From assembly GCA_018333525.1 (NCBI GenBank), contig JAGXTF010000015.1:1-64000 (forward strand): a DNA stretch of 64,000 nt, given 5' to 3'. Below are positions 1 through 8,368 of this stretch, piece after piece (position 1 is the first letter of the stretch; each line of letters opens with the position of its first letter). The DNA is from Bacteroidota bacterium. GTDB taxonomy: Bacteria > Bacteroidota > Bacteroidia > NS11-12g > UBA955. The notes below the pieces were generated by a model. That model was not told the DNA's origin. It did no database searches and worked only from the letters and a program-made list of their open reading frames with translations. Position numbers and translations under genes: made by a program.

Positions 1-586
1 GTGGGAAGTTAGAAGTAAGAAGCTTGCCCCTGCCCGTTCCGGTTCAGGCGGGCGAGCCGATAGGACGGGTGGGATGTGGAACAACCTCTTTCCTTTGGGA
101 CATGCCGTGGTTGAGGTTTTCGAAACCACCACTCTATTGTTTCATGATTAAAACCCAAAATCCCGGTTTTCAAAAAATGCAACCCATTTAGCATTTGCAT
201 TTCTCCACTATTTCCCCTTTATTCGCTAAGCCCTATCCGGAACTGTAGTGTCAAAGTTCCAATCCCTCTGAGAAAATGTATGATGGCCCTTCGGGGCTCG
301 GCAACGATGCACGCCACCGGTATGGGGAGCTGCAGGCTGTTTTTAGCGAAATAGCCGCATAGTATAGATTTAAAATAACTGCTCAAAGCACCTGAATGTG
401 TAACTGAAAGTGCCTTGAAAAAAATATATAGTAAAAACTAAAATGGATTGCTTACCTTCATATTTTCATCATAATCACACAACACATGAAAATATAATAC
501 ACCCTAATTTTAAAATTTATAACCGCTGCAATTTGCCCTAATAATATCATATAATAATCTACCCGCCCACTTAACCCAATACCCGC
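1..586. other. Intergenic region with no supported gene
   Basis: No convincing gene is visible. A short minus-strand frame near the left edge (9-200) has no start context, no recognisable motif and runs through a repeat element, so I leave it uncalled. The first 70 bases hold a GC-rich palindromic repeat (see 27-54). Bases 285-350 contain short GC-rich hairpin-like sequence. The last 200 bases before the response regulator are very AT-rich, as expected for a promoter region, but no clean TAnnTTTG element is visible. Confidence 0.6.
27..54. repeat. Dispersed GC-rich palindromic intergenic element, copy 1
   Basis: These 28 bases recur identically at 14558-14585. The core is an interrupted palindrome, with arms GCCCG and CGGGC around CCGGTTCAGG-type sequence. 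Related, more diverged versions lie at 26495-26521, 26698-26723 and 56844-56872, always between genes. It resembles REP-type elements: short, GC-rich against an AT-rich background, and able to form a hairpin. No transposase is nearby. Function is unknown. Confidence 0.65.
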
Positions 587-1279
587 ATGAAAACCTTATC
601 CTCTCACCTTCAGATCTTGATAGTAGATGACCACCCGATATTTAGGGAAGGACTTCAAACTGTATTAACCGGCTTCAAATGCGTAGATAAAATAGTTCAG
701 GTTTCAGACGGTCTGGAAGCAGTAAAAGCAGCAGACAAAACCCCATTTGACCTCATATTCATGGACATCACCATGCCCGTTTTAAATGGCATTGAAGCTA
801 CCAAAATTATTCTTGAAAAACATCCGCAGGCAGGTGTCATCTCTTTTTCTGTATTTAGTGAAGATGATATGATCATTGAAATGATGAATGCGGGTGCAAA
901 AGGCTTTTTGTTTAAAGACGCAGACAGTGAAATTATTCTGGATGCGATGATAAATGTCAGTCAGGGCAATCATTTTTATTGTCCTACCATTAACAAAAGA
1001 ATCCGGGAAATCATCTACAAACAAAAACAGGAAAAAACTTCCAACCCAACCTTCTCGGAAAGAGAACTGGAGATCATCAATTATATCTGCAGCGAGTACA
1101 CAGCAAAAGAAATAGCAGACAAAATGTTTATGAGCTTCAGAACTGTAGAAGGTTATAAGCAAAAAATTCAGGAAAAACTCAATGTAAAAAATTCCATTGG
1201 CATCGCCGTTTATGCATTGAAACACAAGATAATAAATCAGGAAAAATCTCCGGTATCCAAATCCATATCCAAATTCTGA
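587..1279 (+). CDS. NarL/FixJ-type response regulator transcription factor
   Basis: This is a DNA-binding response regulator of 230 residues, a normal length for the NarL/FixJ family. Residues 8-125 form a receiver domain: acidic pair Asp14-Asp15, phosphoacceptor Asp60 in the FMDITMP stretch, and the conserved Lys in GFLFKDAD. Residues 150-215 form a LuxR-type helix-turn-helix (SERELEIINYI, then TAKEIADKM and RTVEGYKQKI). No histidine kinase lies next to it, so its partner must be elsewhere. It is 298 bases upstream of, and co-directional with, the protease/lysin operon starting at 1578. A perfect palindrome and a strong promoter fill the gap, so it is the obvious candidate regulator of that operon. 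That link is inference; the family assignment is secure. Confidence 0.93.
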   Translation: MKTLSSHLQILIVDDHPIFREGLQTVLTGFKCVDKIVQVSDGLEAVKAADKTPFDLIFMDITMPVLNGIEATKIILEKHPQAGVISFSVFSEDDMIIEMMNAGAKGFLFKDADSEIILDAMINVSQGNHFYCPTINKRIREIIYKQKQEKTSNPTFSERELEIINYICSEYTAKEIADKMFMSFRTVEGYKQKIQEKLNVKNSIGIAVYALKHKIINQEKSPVSKSISKF

Positions 1280-1466
1280 AGCGATAATTTTTCCGATTGC
1301 GGCCGGTTTTCCTCTTACACTTTTAAATTTATATTCATCTAAGTTCCTATACCCGTGGGACCTTTGCGTTGCCTTATGGATTCTTCCGGCGCATCGTTAC
1401 TTTTTAAATTTCCATTGAATTCAGGTGCTATTTTTACACTTACTTTTAATCTTTTAACAGCGGTAT

Positions 1467-1482
1467 TGCGTATTTATACGCA
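1467..1482. promoter_or_regulatory. 16-bp palindrome, candidate operator
   Basis: TGCGTATTTATACGCA is a perfect inverted repeat with 7-bp arms and a TT centre. A related half-site, AGTATTTAC, follows directly at 1482-1490. Its centre is about 77 bases upstream of the start point predicted from the promoter at 1516-1548, a usual activator position. The nearest regulator gene encodes a NarL-type protein that binds DNA as a dimer, so binding by it is plausible but untested. Confidence 0.5.
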
Positions 1483-1515
1483 GTATTTACACCCAAAAAA
1501 ATTCCGTATTATCAC

Positions 1516-1548
1516 TTTGAGTAAGGTTGTTTTCATTGCATAGTTTTG
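1516..1548 (+). promoter_or_regulatory. Bacteroidota-type promoter of the protease/lysin operon
   Basis: TTTG at 1516-1519 and TAGTTTTG at 1541-1548 are separated by 21 bp. This matches the Bacteroidota consensus TTTG-N19-21-TAnnTTTG exactly. Transcription should begin near 1552-1555, giving a leader of about 25 bases with a small CCCCG/CGGGG hairpin (1553-1571) directly before the TTG start at 1578. Confidence 0.7.
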
Positions 1549-1577
1549 ATGCCCCCGAATCCGAAACGGGGTAAAAC

Positions 1578-2885
1578 TTGAAACATCATTACATTATAAA
1601 ACTCAGGACAGAAGCAAATCGCAGGGTTCCGGAAAATGTTCCGAACTGGCGGCATTTTATTAATGATAAGTCTGTTACTTTAACGAATTTTATTCCTGTA
1701 ATTGATGGTATTTTCAATCAAAACCATATCGCTTTTTGGTTGACTGCAGAGTACACCAAATCTGGTCCCAATTGGTCTGAAGCTGAAATAGACAATGGAT
1801 TAAACAGAACTTACCGGTTAATTCTGCAGGGAGAAAATAAATTACCGGAATCGGGGCTTTTGCAAATTCAACATTTGCCCGAAGTGGAACAAGCAAGGGA
1901 ACTGCAGGTAGTGGAAACGGAAATTCCACAATACCAGGTTCCACTTTCTGTCAGCGCCTCTGAGCCTACAAAAACGATCGCAGAAACCATCCGTCTCGCT
2001 TATGCACATCAGCATACCAAAGGAATTCCGGACATCAAAATTGCTGTATTGGATACCGGCGCAAGTCTTGCGCATCCCGAAATAAAAGACAAGATAAAAC
2101 ACCGGGCAGACTGGGTGGATTTAAACGGCTTGGATACCGGTTCTTTTATTGGGGATGTAACGGAATACGATGAAATTCCAGAGGATGAAGTTGGTCACGG
2201 CTCCCATGTTTCGGGCATTATAGGTGCCAAAGGAATTCAAATGGAAGGTGGCATTGCGCCAAACTGCAGTTTGATGATCGTCAGAGTTCTTGCAACCATG
2301 AAAGATGGTGGTAGAAACGTTGGAGCGGGCATTGTAGACAATATCAATAACGGAATTAAGTGGGCAGTGGATCATGGTGCAGATGTGATCAATATGAGCC
2401 TTGGAATTAAACATACCGGTGGCGGACTGCCACATGAAGATGTAATTAAATATGCCATTCAGAAAAACGTAGCCATAGTTGCAGCAAGCGGTAATGATGG
2501 TACCAATGAAAAGTATTATCCGGGTGCATTAAAACATGTGATTGCGGTAGGTGCCACCGACTTTGCGGGTGAAGTAACTCCTTTCACATCTTTTGGTGCA
2601 CCCATTACCGTGGTTGCTCCGGGTTTGCGTTTGTACAGCAGTTATGTTAATCAAACCTATGCGTATGCATCCGGTACATCCCAAGCCTCTCCTATTGTTG
2701 CCGGTTCTGTTGCATTGATGAAATCCTATGCACGCGAAAATGGCAAGTCAATAAATACAGAATTTATACATCAGTGTCTGGCCTTTACATCCGACAAGCC
2801 GGACACCAAATTCAGAACTACCAGAGCAGGCTTTGGCTTGCTGAATTTAACCGACGCATTCAAATTTCTAAAAAACCATATATAG
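1578..2885 (+). CDS. S8 family subtilisin-like serine protease
   Basis: This 435-residue subtilase carries the full catalytic triad: Asp159 in AVLDTG, His207 in GHGSHVSG and Ser368 in GTSQASP, with the oxyanion Asn in AASGNDG. Residues 1-125 form an N-terminal region of unknown type, joined by a linker (PLSVSASEP) to the peptidase domain at about 145-430. I see no signal peptide and no classical cleavable propeptide. The start is TTG; the next in-frame ATG lies inside the protease domain, so TTG at 1578 is the best start. It opens a co-directional operon whose other products are large, multidomain and also leaderless. I infer that it processes those partners or their targets. Family certain, role unknown. 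Confidence 0.9.
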   Translation: MKHHYIIKLRTEANRRVPENVPNWRHFINDKSVTLTNFIPVIDGIFNQNHIAFWLTAEYTKSGPNWSEAEIDNGLNRTYRLILQGENKLPESGLLQIQHLPEVEQARELQVVETEIPQYQVPLSVSASEPTKTIAETIRLAYAHQHTKGIPDIKIAVLDTGASLAHPEIKDKIKHRADWVDLNGLDTGSFIGDVTEYDEIPEDEVGHGSHVSGIIGAKGIQMEGGIAPNCSLMIVRVLATMKDGGRNVGAGIVDNINNGIKWAVDHGADVINMSLGIKHTGGGLPHEDVIKYAIQKNVAIVAASGNDGTNEKYYPGALKHVIAVGATDFAGEVTPFTSFGAPITVVAPGLRLYSSYVNQTYAYASGTSQASPIVAGSVALMKSYARENGKSINTEFIHQCLAFTSDKPDTKFRTTRAGFGLLNLTDAFKFLKNHI

Positions 2886-2909
2886 TCAACATAAACAAAA
2901 TTTAAAACC

Positions 2910-4748
2910 ATGCCGATACTTAAAAAAACACCCGTTCCAATGCGCATGTTCAACAGGTCTGTTGCAACATTTAATGGAATTACCGCAAAAGTGGATCCCT
3001 ATGCACTAGAGCTCTTAGAGGAAATGAATACGGTATTTGAAAGAAAAGTATTTTATCCTCCCGGATCCGCAAAATCCAATAGTGGTTTTATTGCTGCGCC
3101 ACTTGAACCTAAGGATAAGGGAGCCTGGGATCCCAAATCCATGCTGGATTTAATAAATGTAGCAAAGGAAAATAGTGCCGATGTTACCCTGGATGATTTA
3201 ATTAACCAGGAAAATGAATTATCCAATCTGCGATATAAATTTCAGGAATCCTTAACAGATAATTCGAATACCCTCGGCTTTGATGACAATACGATTCTGG
3301 CATATGACGGAATAACCAACTTCCTTGTGTATTGGGCGTATTCCGAGAAAAAAGCGAAAGATATCAATGCCATAAAGAATTATGTTTTTCAAAATAAAGA
3401 CGGACTTCAAAGCATCAAAAAATATGTTCTTTTATCTGCTACCAATTATATCATTGAAAAAGAACAACTGAATATTCCGGATATTAAGAATGTTCAAAAT
3501 TCCGTTCTGAATTCCAATATCACTTTTTCTCAAAACAGTCTGCAGCCAAAAATTCATTACATTATTGATGATAATATTAAAAATTCCGAAGAATTATTAC
3601 TCATCACAGATACGGAAAAAACCATTGGTGATATTGACAATGACTTGTATCCTTTGCTGATAGAATATATCAAAAAATCACCGGTTAAAATTGAAAAAAA
3701 GAATGCGAAATATTTTATTCCGTTGTTTCTGTCGCAAATCCTCGATAACCAACAGAACTTACCCACGCTTTCCAACAACAATACCATTGTAAGTTCAGAT
3801 GACGACGCCTTCAAAGTGGAGTTTCTGACCGACGATAAAAACACCATGAATATCAGTGCTACCAATCTCAATTGTGCAGCACAACTCGCGTATTCCAGAA
3901 TCATGGATGTGGATTTGGATGTATTTAATGTGATGAATTATTTCACCCATAAATACCTGATCAACCAGTCTATTGAAATCAAAGATCCTATTCTGAGAGA
4001 TCATTTGCAGTATTATGTGTTGAGTAACAAATTCAGCCATACCGGAAAACAATATGACCGCACCAAACCTTCCGAAAGGGAAATGTTTTACAAACAGGTT
4101 TTTAATGCCGGAAATGCACAATTAACCGAAGATTTTATTGTGAATACCGAATTCAAACACCTTTGGAAAACACTGGTGGTAGAATGTGCGAAATACATCA
4201 ACCGCGTACAGGACAGCCCGAATCCGGAAAATTTTGTTTCCCGCCAACCCATCATGCAGGCACTGGAAGATCTGCAGTACAATATTTCTTCACATTGTAC
4301 CGGAATGGCAACAGTGGTTACCCCGGTTATTTACAAGGAAATTGATTTCATTACACGCAAAATTCTCTCTCATGAAGAAATTGTAAGACAGGTAGTTCCA
4401 AGCGGTGGATCCTGGTATCGCGTGCTGGAAGTTTTGTATTCCGCGATGAAATTGCGCCGTCCAAAAACTTCGGTAATTTACAACAAGGCCAAACTCAATT
4501 TTAATATCATTAAAACGCTTGCAGATTATAATCCTGCAACATTTGAGGACGATGCCGTATTCAACAATTTTATGAGTATGATGGATGCCATGATCATTTG
4601 TGAAAGCAATTTGCTGGAAAAAAGGGAGGACGATGATGATTCTGAAGAGGAAACAACACCCAAAACCCCTGCTTCCCTGCCAAATATGAATGGTTTTGAG
4701 AGCAAGAACATACCACAAACTGCCGCTTCAGGTGAATGGGATTTTTAA
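2910..4748 (+). CDS. Large uncharacterised protein of the protease/lysin operon
   Basis: This 612-residue protein has no family I recognise. It starts with ATG 24 bases after the protease stop. It has no signal peptide or membrane segment and looks mainly alpha-helical and soluble. Two Asn/Asp-rich stretches (about residues 205-310) look flexible. The tail is strongly acidic (EKREDDDDSEEET, about residue 570) and ends in GEWDF. A compact helical C-terminal half (about 430-570) carries SGGSWYRVLEVLYSAM. Its size, lack of secretion signal and position straight after the protease suggest a structural or scaffold component. That is inference only. Confidence 0.75.
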   Translation: MPILKKTPVPMRMFNRSVATFNGITAKVDPYALELLEEMNTVFERKVFYPPGSAKSNSGFIAAPLEPKDKGAWDPKSMLDLINVAKENSADVTLDDLINQENELSNLRYKFQESLTDNSNTLGFDDNTILAYDGITNFLVYWAYSEKKAKDINAIKNYVFQNKDGLQSIKKYVLLSATNYIIEKEQLNIPDIKNVQNSVLNSNITFSQNSLQPKIHYIIDDNIKNSEELLLITDTEKTIGDIDNDLYPLLIEYIKKSPVKIEKKNAKYFIPLFLSQILDNQQNLPTLSNNNTIVSSDDDAFKVEFLTDDKNTMNISATNLNCAAQLAYSRIMDVDLDVFNVMNYFTHKYLINQSIEIKDPILRDHLQYYVLSNKFSHTGKQYDRTKPSEREMFYKQVFNAGNAQLTEDFIVNTEFKHLWKTLVVECAKYINRVQDSPNPENFVSRQPIMQALEDLQYNISSHCTGMATVVTPVIYKEIDFITRKILSHEEIVRQVVPSGGSWYRVLEVLYSAMKLRRPKTSVIYNKAKLNFNIIKTLADYNPATFEDDAVFNNFMSMMDAMIICESNLLEKREDDDDSEEETTPKTPASLPNMNGFESKNIPQTAASGEWDF

Positions 4749-4766
4749 TTTTTGTTGTATAATTTA

Positions 4767-5810
4767 ATGAATAATAGAGAACATATGGAAAGTGTAAAAA
4801 TAATCCCAACGGAAAGCCAGATACATGAAATGGCGAGACAAAATGCCATCGATACCTTAAAAGGTTTAAGTATATTTCAATCGATGTCTTTTCATGAACA
4901 AAAAGATTTGTATCGCAATGTACTGGATGACGAAAAACAGAAATTAAAAAAGAACTATGGACTGCAAATGGCCACAGACAGCGGCGCTGATATGGGCTAT
5001 AAAGGCTATGATCCAGGATTTAAAGGAGATACGCAGGCATTTACCGATCTCGTAAAATCTGTGGATTTTCCTCAATTCGTAGGTGATTTAATGAAGGGCG
5101 TATTCAATGCCAATTTGAAGGTGATGAAAGAGCAAACCGACAGCTACATAAAGTTGATGAAAGAAGCGACAAAAAGCGTTGGTGATTTTGTAAAAAAAGT
5201 AAAAGACGATGACGCACTTGCAAAATTGGCTGAAACAAAATCCGACAAATACAATATCATGACCGAAAATGCGCCCGATGGAACCAGCAAGCTGGCTTTA
5301 ACTACGCCTCAGGGTGATAAAATTGATCATGAGAGTGACACGGAAGCCAAAATGCATTTGATGGATGCCAAAATAAAAATGGCACAGGAACATCGCGCTG
5401 CATTGAGAGAAATAATTCTGATGGGGGTTACCAGGCTGGTGGTTGAAAAAGGTGAAATTGAAGCCGGAGTAGAATTTAATATTACTGCAAATCGCAAAAG
5501 CAAAGCGCATCATGAAGACAGAAATATTAACAACACAACGGTGAATATGCAGTACGATTCTCCACTCGGTGGATTATTCGGAGGGCCAAGCGGGAGCATG
5601 GAAATGACCAATACAAATATTCAGGTAAATACTTCCGATAAAGAAACTTCAGATACCTTATCGGCGAAATTGATGGGCCATGTAAAATTAATTTTTAAAA
5701 CAGATTATTTTAAACTGGACAATTTCGCAAGTATGTATGGAGATGGTGGTACTCAGGCCTTGAAACCCAATGCGCCTGCAGCTCCTGCACCTGCGGCACC
5801 AGGAAGATAA
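4767..5810 (+). CDS. Uncharacterised helical protein of the operon
   Basis: I place the start at ATG 4767 (MNNREHMESVK); upstream TTG codons at 4752 and ATG at 4785 are alternatives. From 4767 it has 347 residues and no recognised family. Residues 1-75 are charged, with a SMSFHEQ motif near residue 38. A helical, lysine-rich, probably coiled-coil region follows (FVGDLMKGVFNANLKVMKEQ to about residue 170). The second half (about 215-325) looks beta-rich, with hydrophobic stretches such as IILMGVTRLVV and HVKLIFKTDYF. The end is Ala/Pro-rich (PAAPAPAAPGR). No signal peptide is present. It is tightly spaced with both neighbours, hence co-expressed. Confidence 0.75.
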   Translation: MNNREHMESVKIIPTESQIHEMARQNAIDTLKGLSIFQSMSFHEQKDLYRNVLDDEKQKLKKNYGLQMATDSGADMGYKGYDPGFKGDTQAFTDLVKSVDFPQFVGDLMKGVFNANLKVMKEQTDSYIKLMKEATKSVGDFVKKVKDDDALAKLAETKSDKYNIMTENAPDGTSKLALTTPQGDKIDHESDTEAKMHLMDAKIKMAQEHRAALREIILMGVTRLVVEKGEIEAGVEFNITANRKSKAHHEDRNINNTTVNMQYDSPLGGLFGGPSGSMEMTNTNIQVNTSDKETSDTLSAKLMGHVKLIFKTDYFKLDNFASMYGDGGTQALKPNAPAAPAPAAPGR

Positions 5811-5816
5811 TGGGCG

Positions 5817-7955
5817 ATGGGCTTAGCATTGCTGGATATTGTTGACCATGAAAAAGGAACGTTGAAATGTTCCATAGACATTGGTGAAAACAATTATTAC
5901 AGAATAGTTTTTGGAAATGAAACCCGGGATTACAATGGATTTGAATTAATAGACAATGCAATAAATAAAACGGCACTTTTAACAAAAAAAAACAACCCGG
6001 CATTTTTATTTAAAACCAGTGAAGAAATAGTAATTCCAACCAATACCAAAAACAAAAATGCAAAGTACATCCAGCTTTTTACTTATAAGACAAAGGATCT
6101 CAAGTCACCCACTTTTTCGCAGGTAAAGCGGATGACCCCGGAGATAAATTTAGAGTTTTCAACCCCGTATTCATTAAGCCCAACAGAGGAACCTGCAACC
6201 CAAATAAAATACAACAACATGCCAGAAAATATAATTTTTCAGCCGGTGAGAAAGGTAAATTTTTCAGCTGCAAAAATGGCTTACCAATCTTCTTTCGATG
6301 ATATTCTGGGAGGAATTCTGAGAATTGCGACGCCAATTGTGCAGCAATTATTGAATAATCCCGCAGGGGTTCCTGCAGGTGGATCTGCAACGGGCTCCAC
6401 CGGTTCGCAACCCGATTTAATGGGAAGTGTGGGCAATCTGGTGGTGAGTTTATTGGGACGAATAGTTGCTGGAACTGCTCCCAATATGGCTGCTCCGCAT
6501 AGCTTAGCCAATTCTTTTTCCAATGAAAACAGATTTCAAAACACCCATTCCAAAAATGGATCTGATTATTCAAAACCATTTATTTTCGGAATTGATGATG
6601 CCATTATTGGAGCACTTGCAGGACCAATAATTCAACAGGGTATGCAAATGTTGCCGCAATTAATGAATGCCGCAAATGCAAATCGTTTGGCGCAAAGACA
6701 GGAATCCCACAGATTTACCGAGAACCTGGTTTCAGATGTAAACAAAAATTTATTGATGCAGCAATTGTTACAAAATCAGAGTGCAAATGCGGCGCATGGA
6801 ACCATAGATCCGAACCAGTTATTATTGCTATTGCAACAATTGCCACAGGCACAGGCAGCACCAAATCCGGCAGGCACACTCGCTGCCGGGGCGAATACAC
6901 CTGCCCCTGCGGCCACAGCACCAGCAGTTACAGCACCGGCAGTTGCACATTCACTTTCATTAAATTATGCAGCCACTTTAAGTTCAACAGTTTTTCTTAC
7001 CCTGAACAATCCCGATAAATTGGATTATGATGGAAATAAAATGCATGTGTATACCAAAAGCTCTGAAATAAAATTTCCCATCGCACTGAATTTTCCCGGT
7101 AAGGCGCCATCAACAAATTTGCCAAAAGCTATTTTTAAACTGATCATAAAAAACAAGGACAAAATAGAATTCGAAAAAGTATACAAACGCGTTAATATTA
7201 ATCCTGCAGAAAATATCTTTCTGGAGTTATCCGATACCGAACAAAACAAATTAAGTACGGATACCAGGCTCGATTTGTTTGTTGAAATGCGCTGGCTGAG
7301 CCCAAAAAATAAAGAATACAAATGCCTCGGCAGCGATCAGTTTGTATTTGCAAAAGACATGGTGGTTAAATCACTCACCAGATCCAATGAACCTGTAAAA
7401 GAACCCAAGGATATGAATGCATACCGTGCATTCTGGAATAAAATTTGGGATTCCAGAACAGAAGGGGATAAAACTTTTTGGGAATTGGATGTATCCCTCA
7501 AATACCATGTTTTACAGGCAAAAGGGAAAAACAGCAATGGTATTTTAGAAAGCAAAATGCTTCTGCAAAATCCGGAATCCGAAACCATTACCCAATATTT
7601 TAATGGTAAAATGAAATCCGGAATCCAATTATCTATCAGTGAAGTAAATAAATTGTTGCCGCTATGGTCCGGAAAAACTCCATTGAATGCCAATTTGCTT
7701 GCTGCCCTGGACAATAGCAAATGTGTATCCGATGCATTTCACCTGGAAGCAGTGACTTCGCTAAAACTTAAAGGGAAAAAGATACAAAAAGGAATTATTT
7801 GGGCGCTGCCATGTTTTGCACTTGCAGATATTACCATTGGAAAAATAAAAGAAACCAATGCCAATGGTGTGGTAACATCCATTGCGGAAGAAGTTATCTC
7901 CTTTCCGATTCCCCAATCCATCAGAATATTAGGTTTAAAAACACGTCAGGAATAA
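5817..7955 (+). CDS. Large modular protein with hydrophobic helices in low-complexity linkers
   Basis: This 712-residue protein has no recognised family. The N-terminal ~120 residues look beta-rich. Two hydrophobic/amphipathic helical segments follow: near residues 162-180 (DDILGGILRIATPIVQQLL) and 260-285 (IDDAIIGALAGPIIQQGMQM). They sit in Gln/Ala/Asn-rich linkers, then an Ala/Pro/Thr-rich spacer (about 340-378). The C-terminal ~330 residues, after AHSLSLNYA, look like beta-sandwich modules with charged linkers. No signal peptide is present. The helix pair could insert into a membrane or mediate oligomerisation; I cannot decide which. The start ATG is 6 bases after the previous stop, showing translational coupling. 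Confidence 0.75.
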   Translation: MGLALLDIVDHEKGTLKCSIDIGENNYYRIVFGNETRDYNGFELIDNAINKTALLTKKNNPAFLFKTSEEIVIPTNTKNKNAKYIQLFTYKTKDLKSPTFSQVKRMTPEINLEFSTPYSLSPTEEPATQIKYNNMPENIIFQPVRKVNFSAAKMAYQSSFDDILGGILRIATPIVQQLLNNPAGVPAGGSATGSTGSQPDLMGSVGNLVVSLLGRIVAGTAPNMAAPHSLANSFSNENRFQNTHSKNGSDYSKPFIFGIDDAIIGALAGPIIQQGMQMLPQLMNAANANRLAQRQESHRFTENLVSDVNKNLLMQQLLQNQSANAAHGTIDPNQLLLLLQQLPQAQAAPNPAGTLAAGANTPAPAATAPAVTAPAVAHSLSLNYAATLSSTVFLTLNNPDKLDYDGNKMHVYTKSSEIKFPIALNFPGKAPSTNLPKAIFKLIIKNKDKIEFEKVYKRVNINPAENIFLELSDTEQNKLSTDTRLDLFVEMRWLSPKNKEYKCLGSDQFVFAKDMVVKSLTRSNEPVKEPKDMNAYRAFWNKIWDSRTEGDKTFWELDVSLKYHVLQAKGKNSNGILESKMLLQNPESETITQYFNGKMKSGIQLSISEVNKLLPLWSGKTPLNANLLAALDNSKCVSDAFHLEAVTSLKLKGKKIQKGIIWALPCFALADITIGKIKETNANGVVTSIAEEVISFPIPQSIRILGLKTRQE

Positions 7956-7956
7956 T

Positions 7957-8115
7957 ATGAAATCAAATAACGATTTAGATTACAGCTATGTTTTTTCCGA
8001 TGAGGAAGAATCTGTAGGTACCGTAGATTCCGAACAAAAACAGGAATATGAGTTCGAGGGTTACGATGTGGAAATCAACGAAAAAATTGCATTGCTGCCA
8101 TTAAAAAATATATAA
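7957..8115 (+). CDS. Small acidic protein (52 residues)
   Basis: An ATG one base after the preceding stop codon opens a 52-codon frame that ends one base before the next ATG (8117), so it fills the gap between two genes exactly. The product is acidic and Tyr-rich at its start (DLDYSYVFSDEEE) and ends in a hydrophobic basic tail (IALLPLKNI). It has no signal peptide or recognised domain. Exact packing between translated neighbours supports expression. It could be a small adaptor or chaperone for an adjacent protein, which is inference. Confidence 0.65.
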   Translation: MKSNNDLDYSYVFSDEEESVGTVDSEQKQEYEFEGYDVEINEKIALLPLKNI

Positions 8116-8116
8116 C

Positions 8117-8368
8117 ATGATTGACGAAGCTTTTTATTATCTGAGCGATATACTTTCCGGCATAGATACCGACCATTTCTTTGTTGAAAATGAAGTTCAG
8201 GGAATAAAAAGCAATATTGAAGAAATCACCATGGAAACCCCGGTAGAATTGGATATCATCAATGATGGCGGTGTTCATATCGGATTGGTATCGCCTCTGT
8301 ATAGACTGGAAGTAACCCAAATGCCTGTATTCCATCAGTGCAAAATCACCTTTCAACGCAACCCATAA
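8117..8368 (+). CDS. Small uncharacterised protein of the operon
   Basis: This 83-residue protein starts with ATG 8117, one base after the 52-codon gene, and overlaps the next gene in a TAATG junction (stop 8366-8368, next start 8368). The N-terminal half is helical and acidic (MIDEAFYYLSDILSGID); the second half is probably beta-stranded (PVELDIINDGGVHIGL, then FHQCKITFQ). No family is recognised. Translational coupling on both sides ties it to the operon. Confidence 0.75.
   Translation: MIDEAFYYLSDILSGIDTDHFFVENEVQGIKSNIEEITMETPVELDIINDGGVHIGLVSPLYRLEVTQMPVFHQCKITFQRNP

Noticed and set aside
9-200. Minus-strand 63-codon frame at the left edge
   Set aside because: It overlaps the palindromic repeat element and shows no conserved features.
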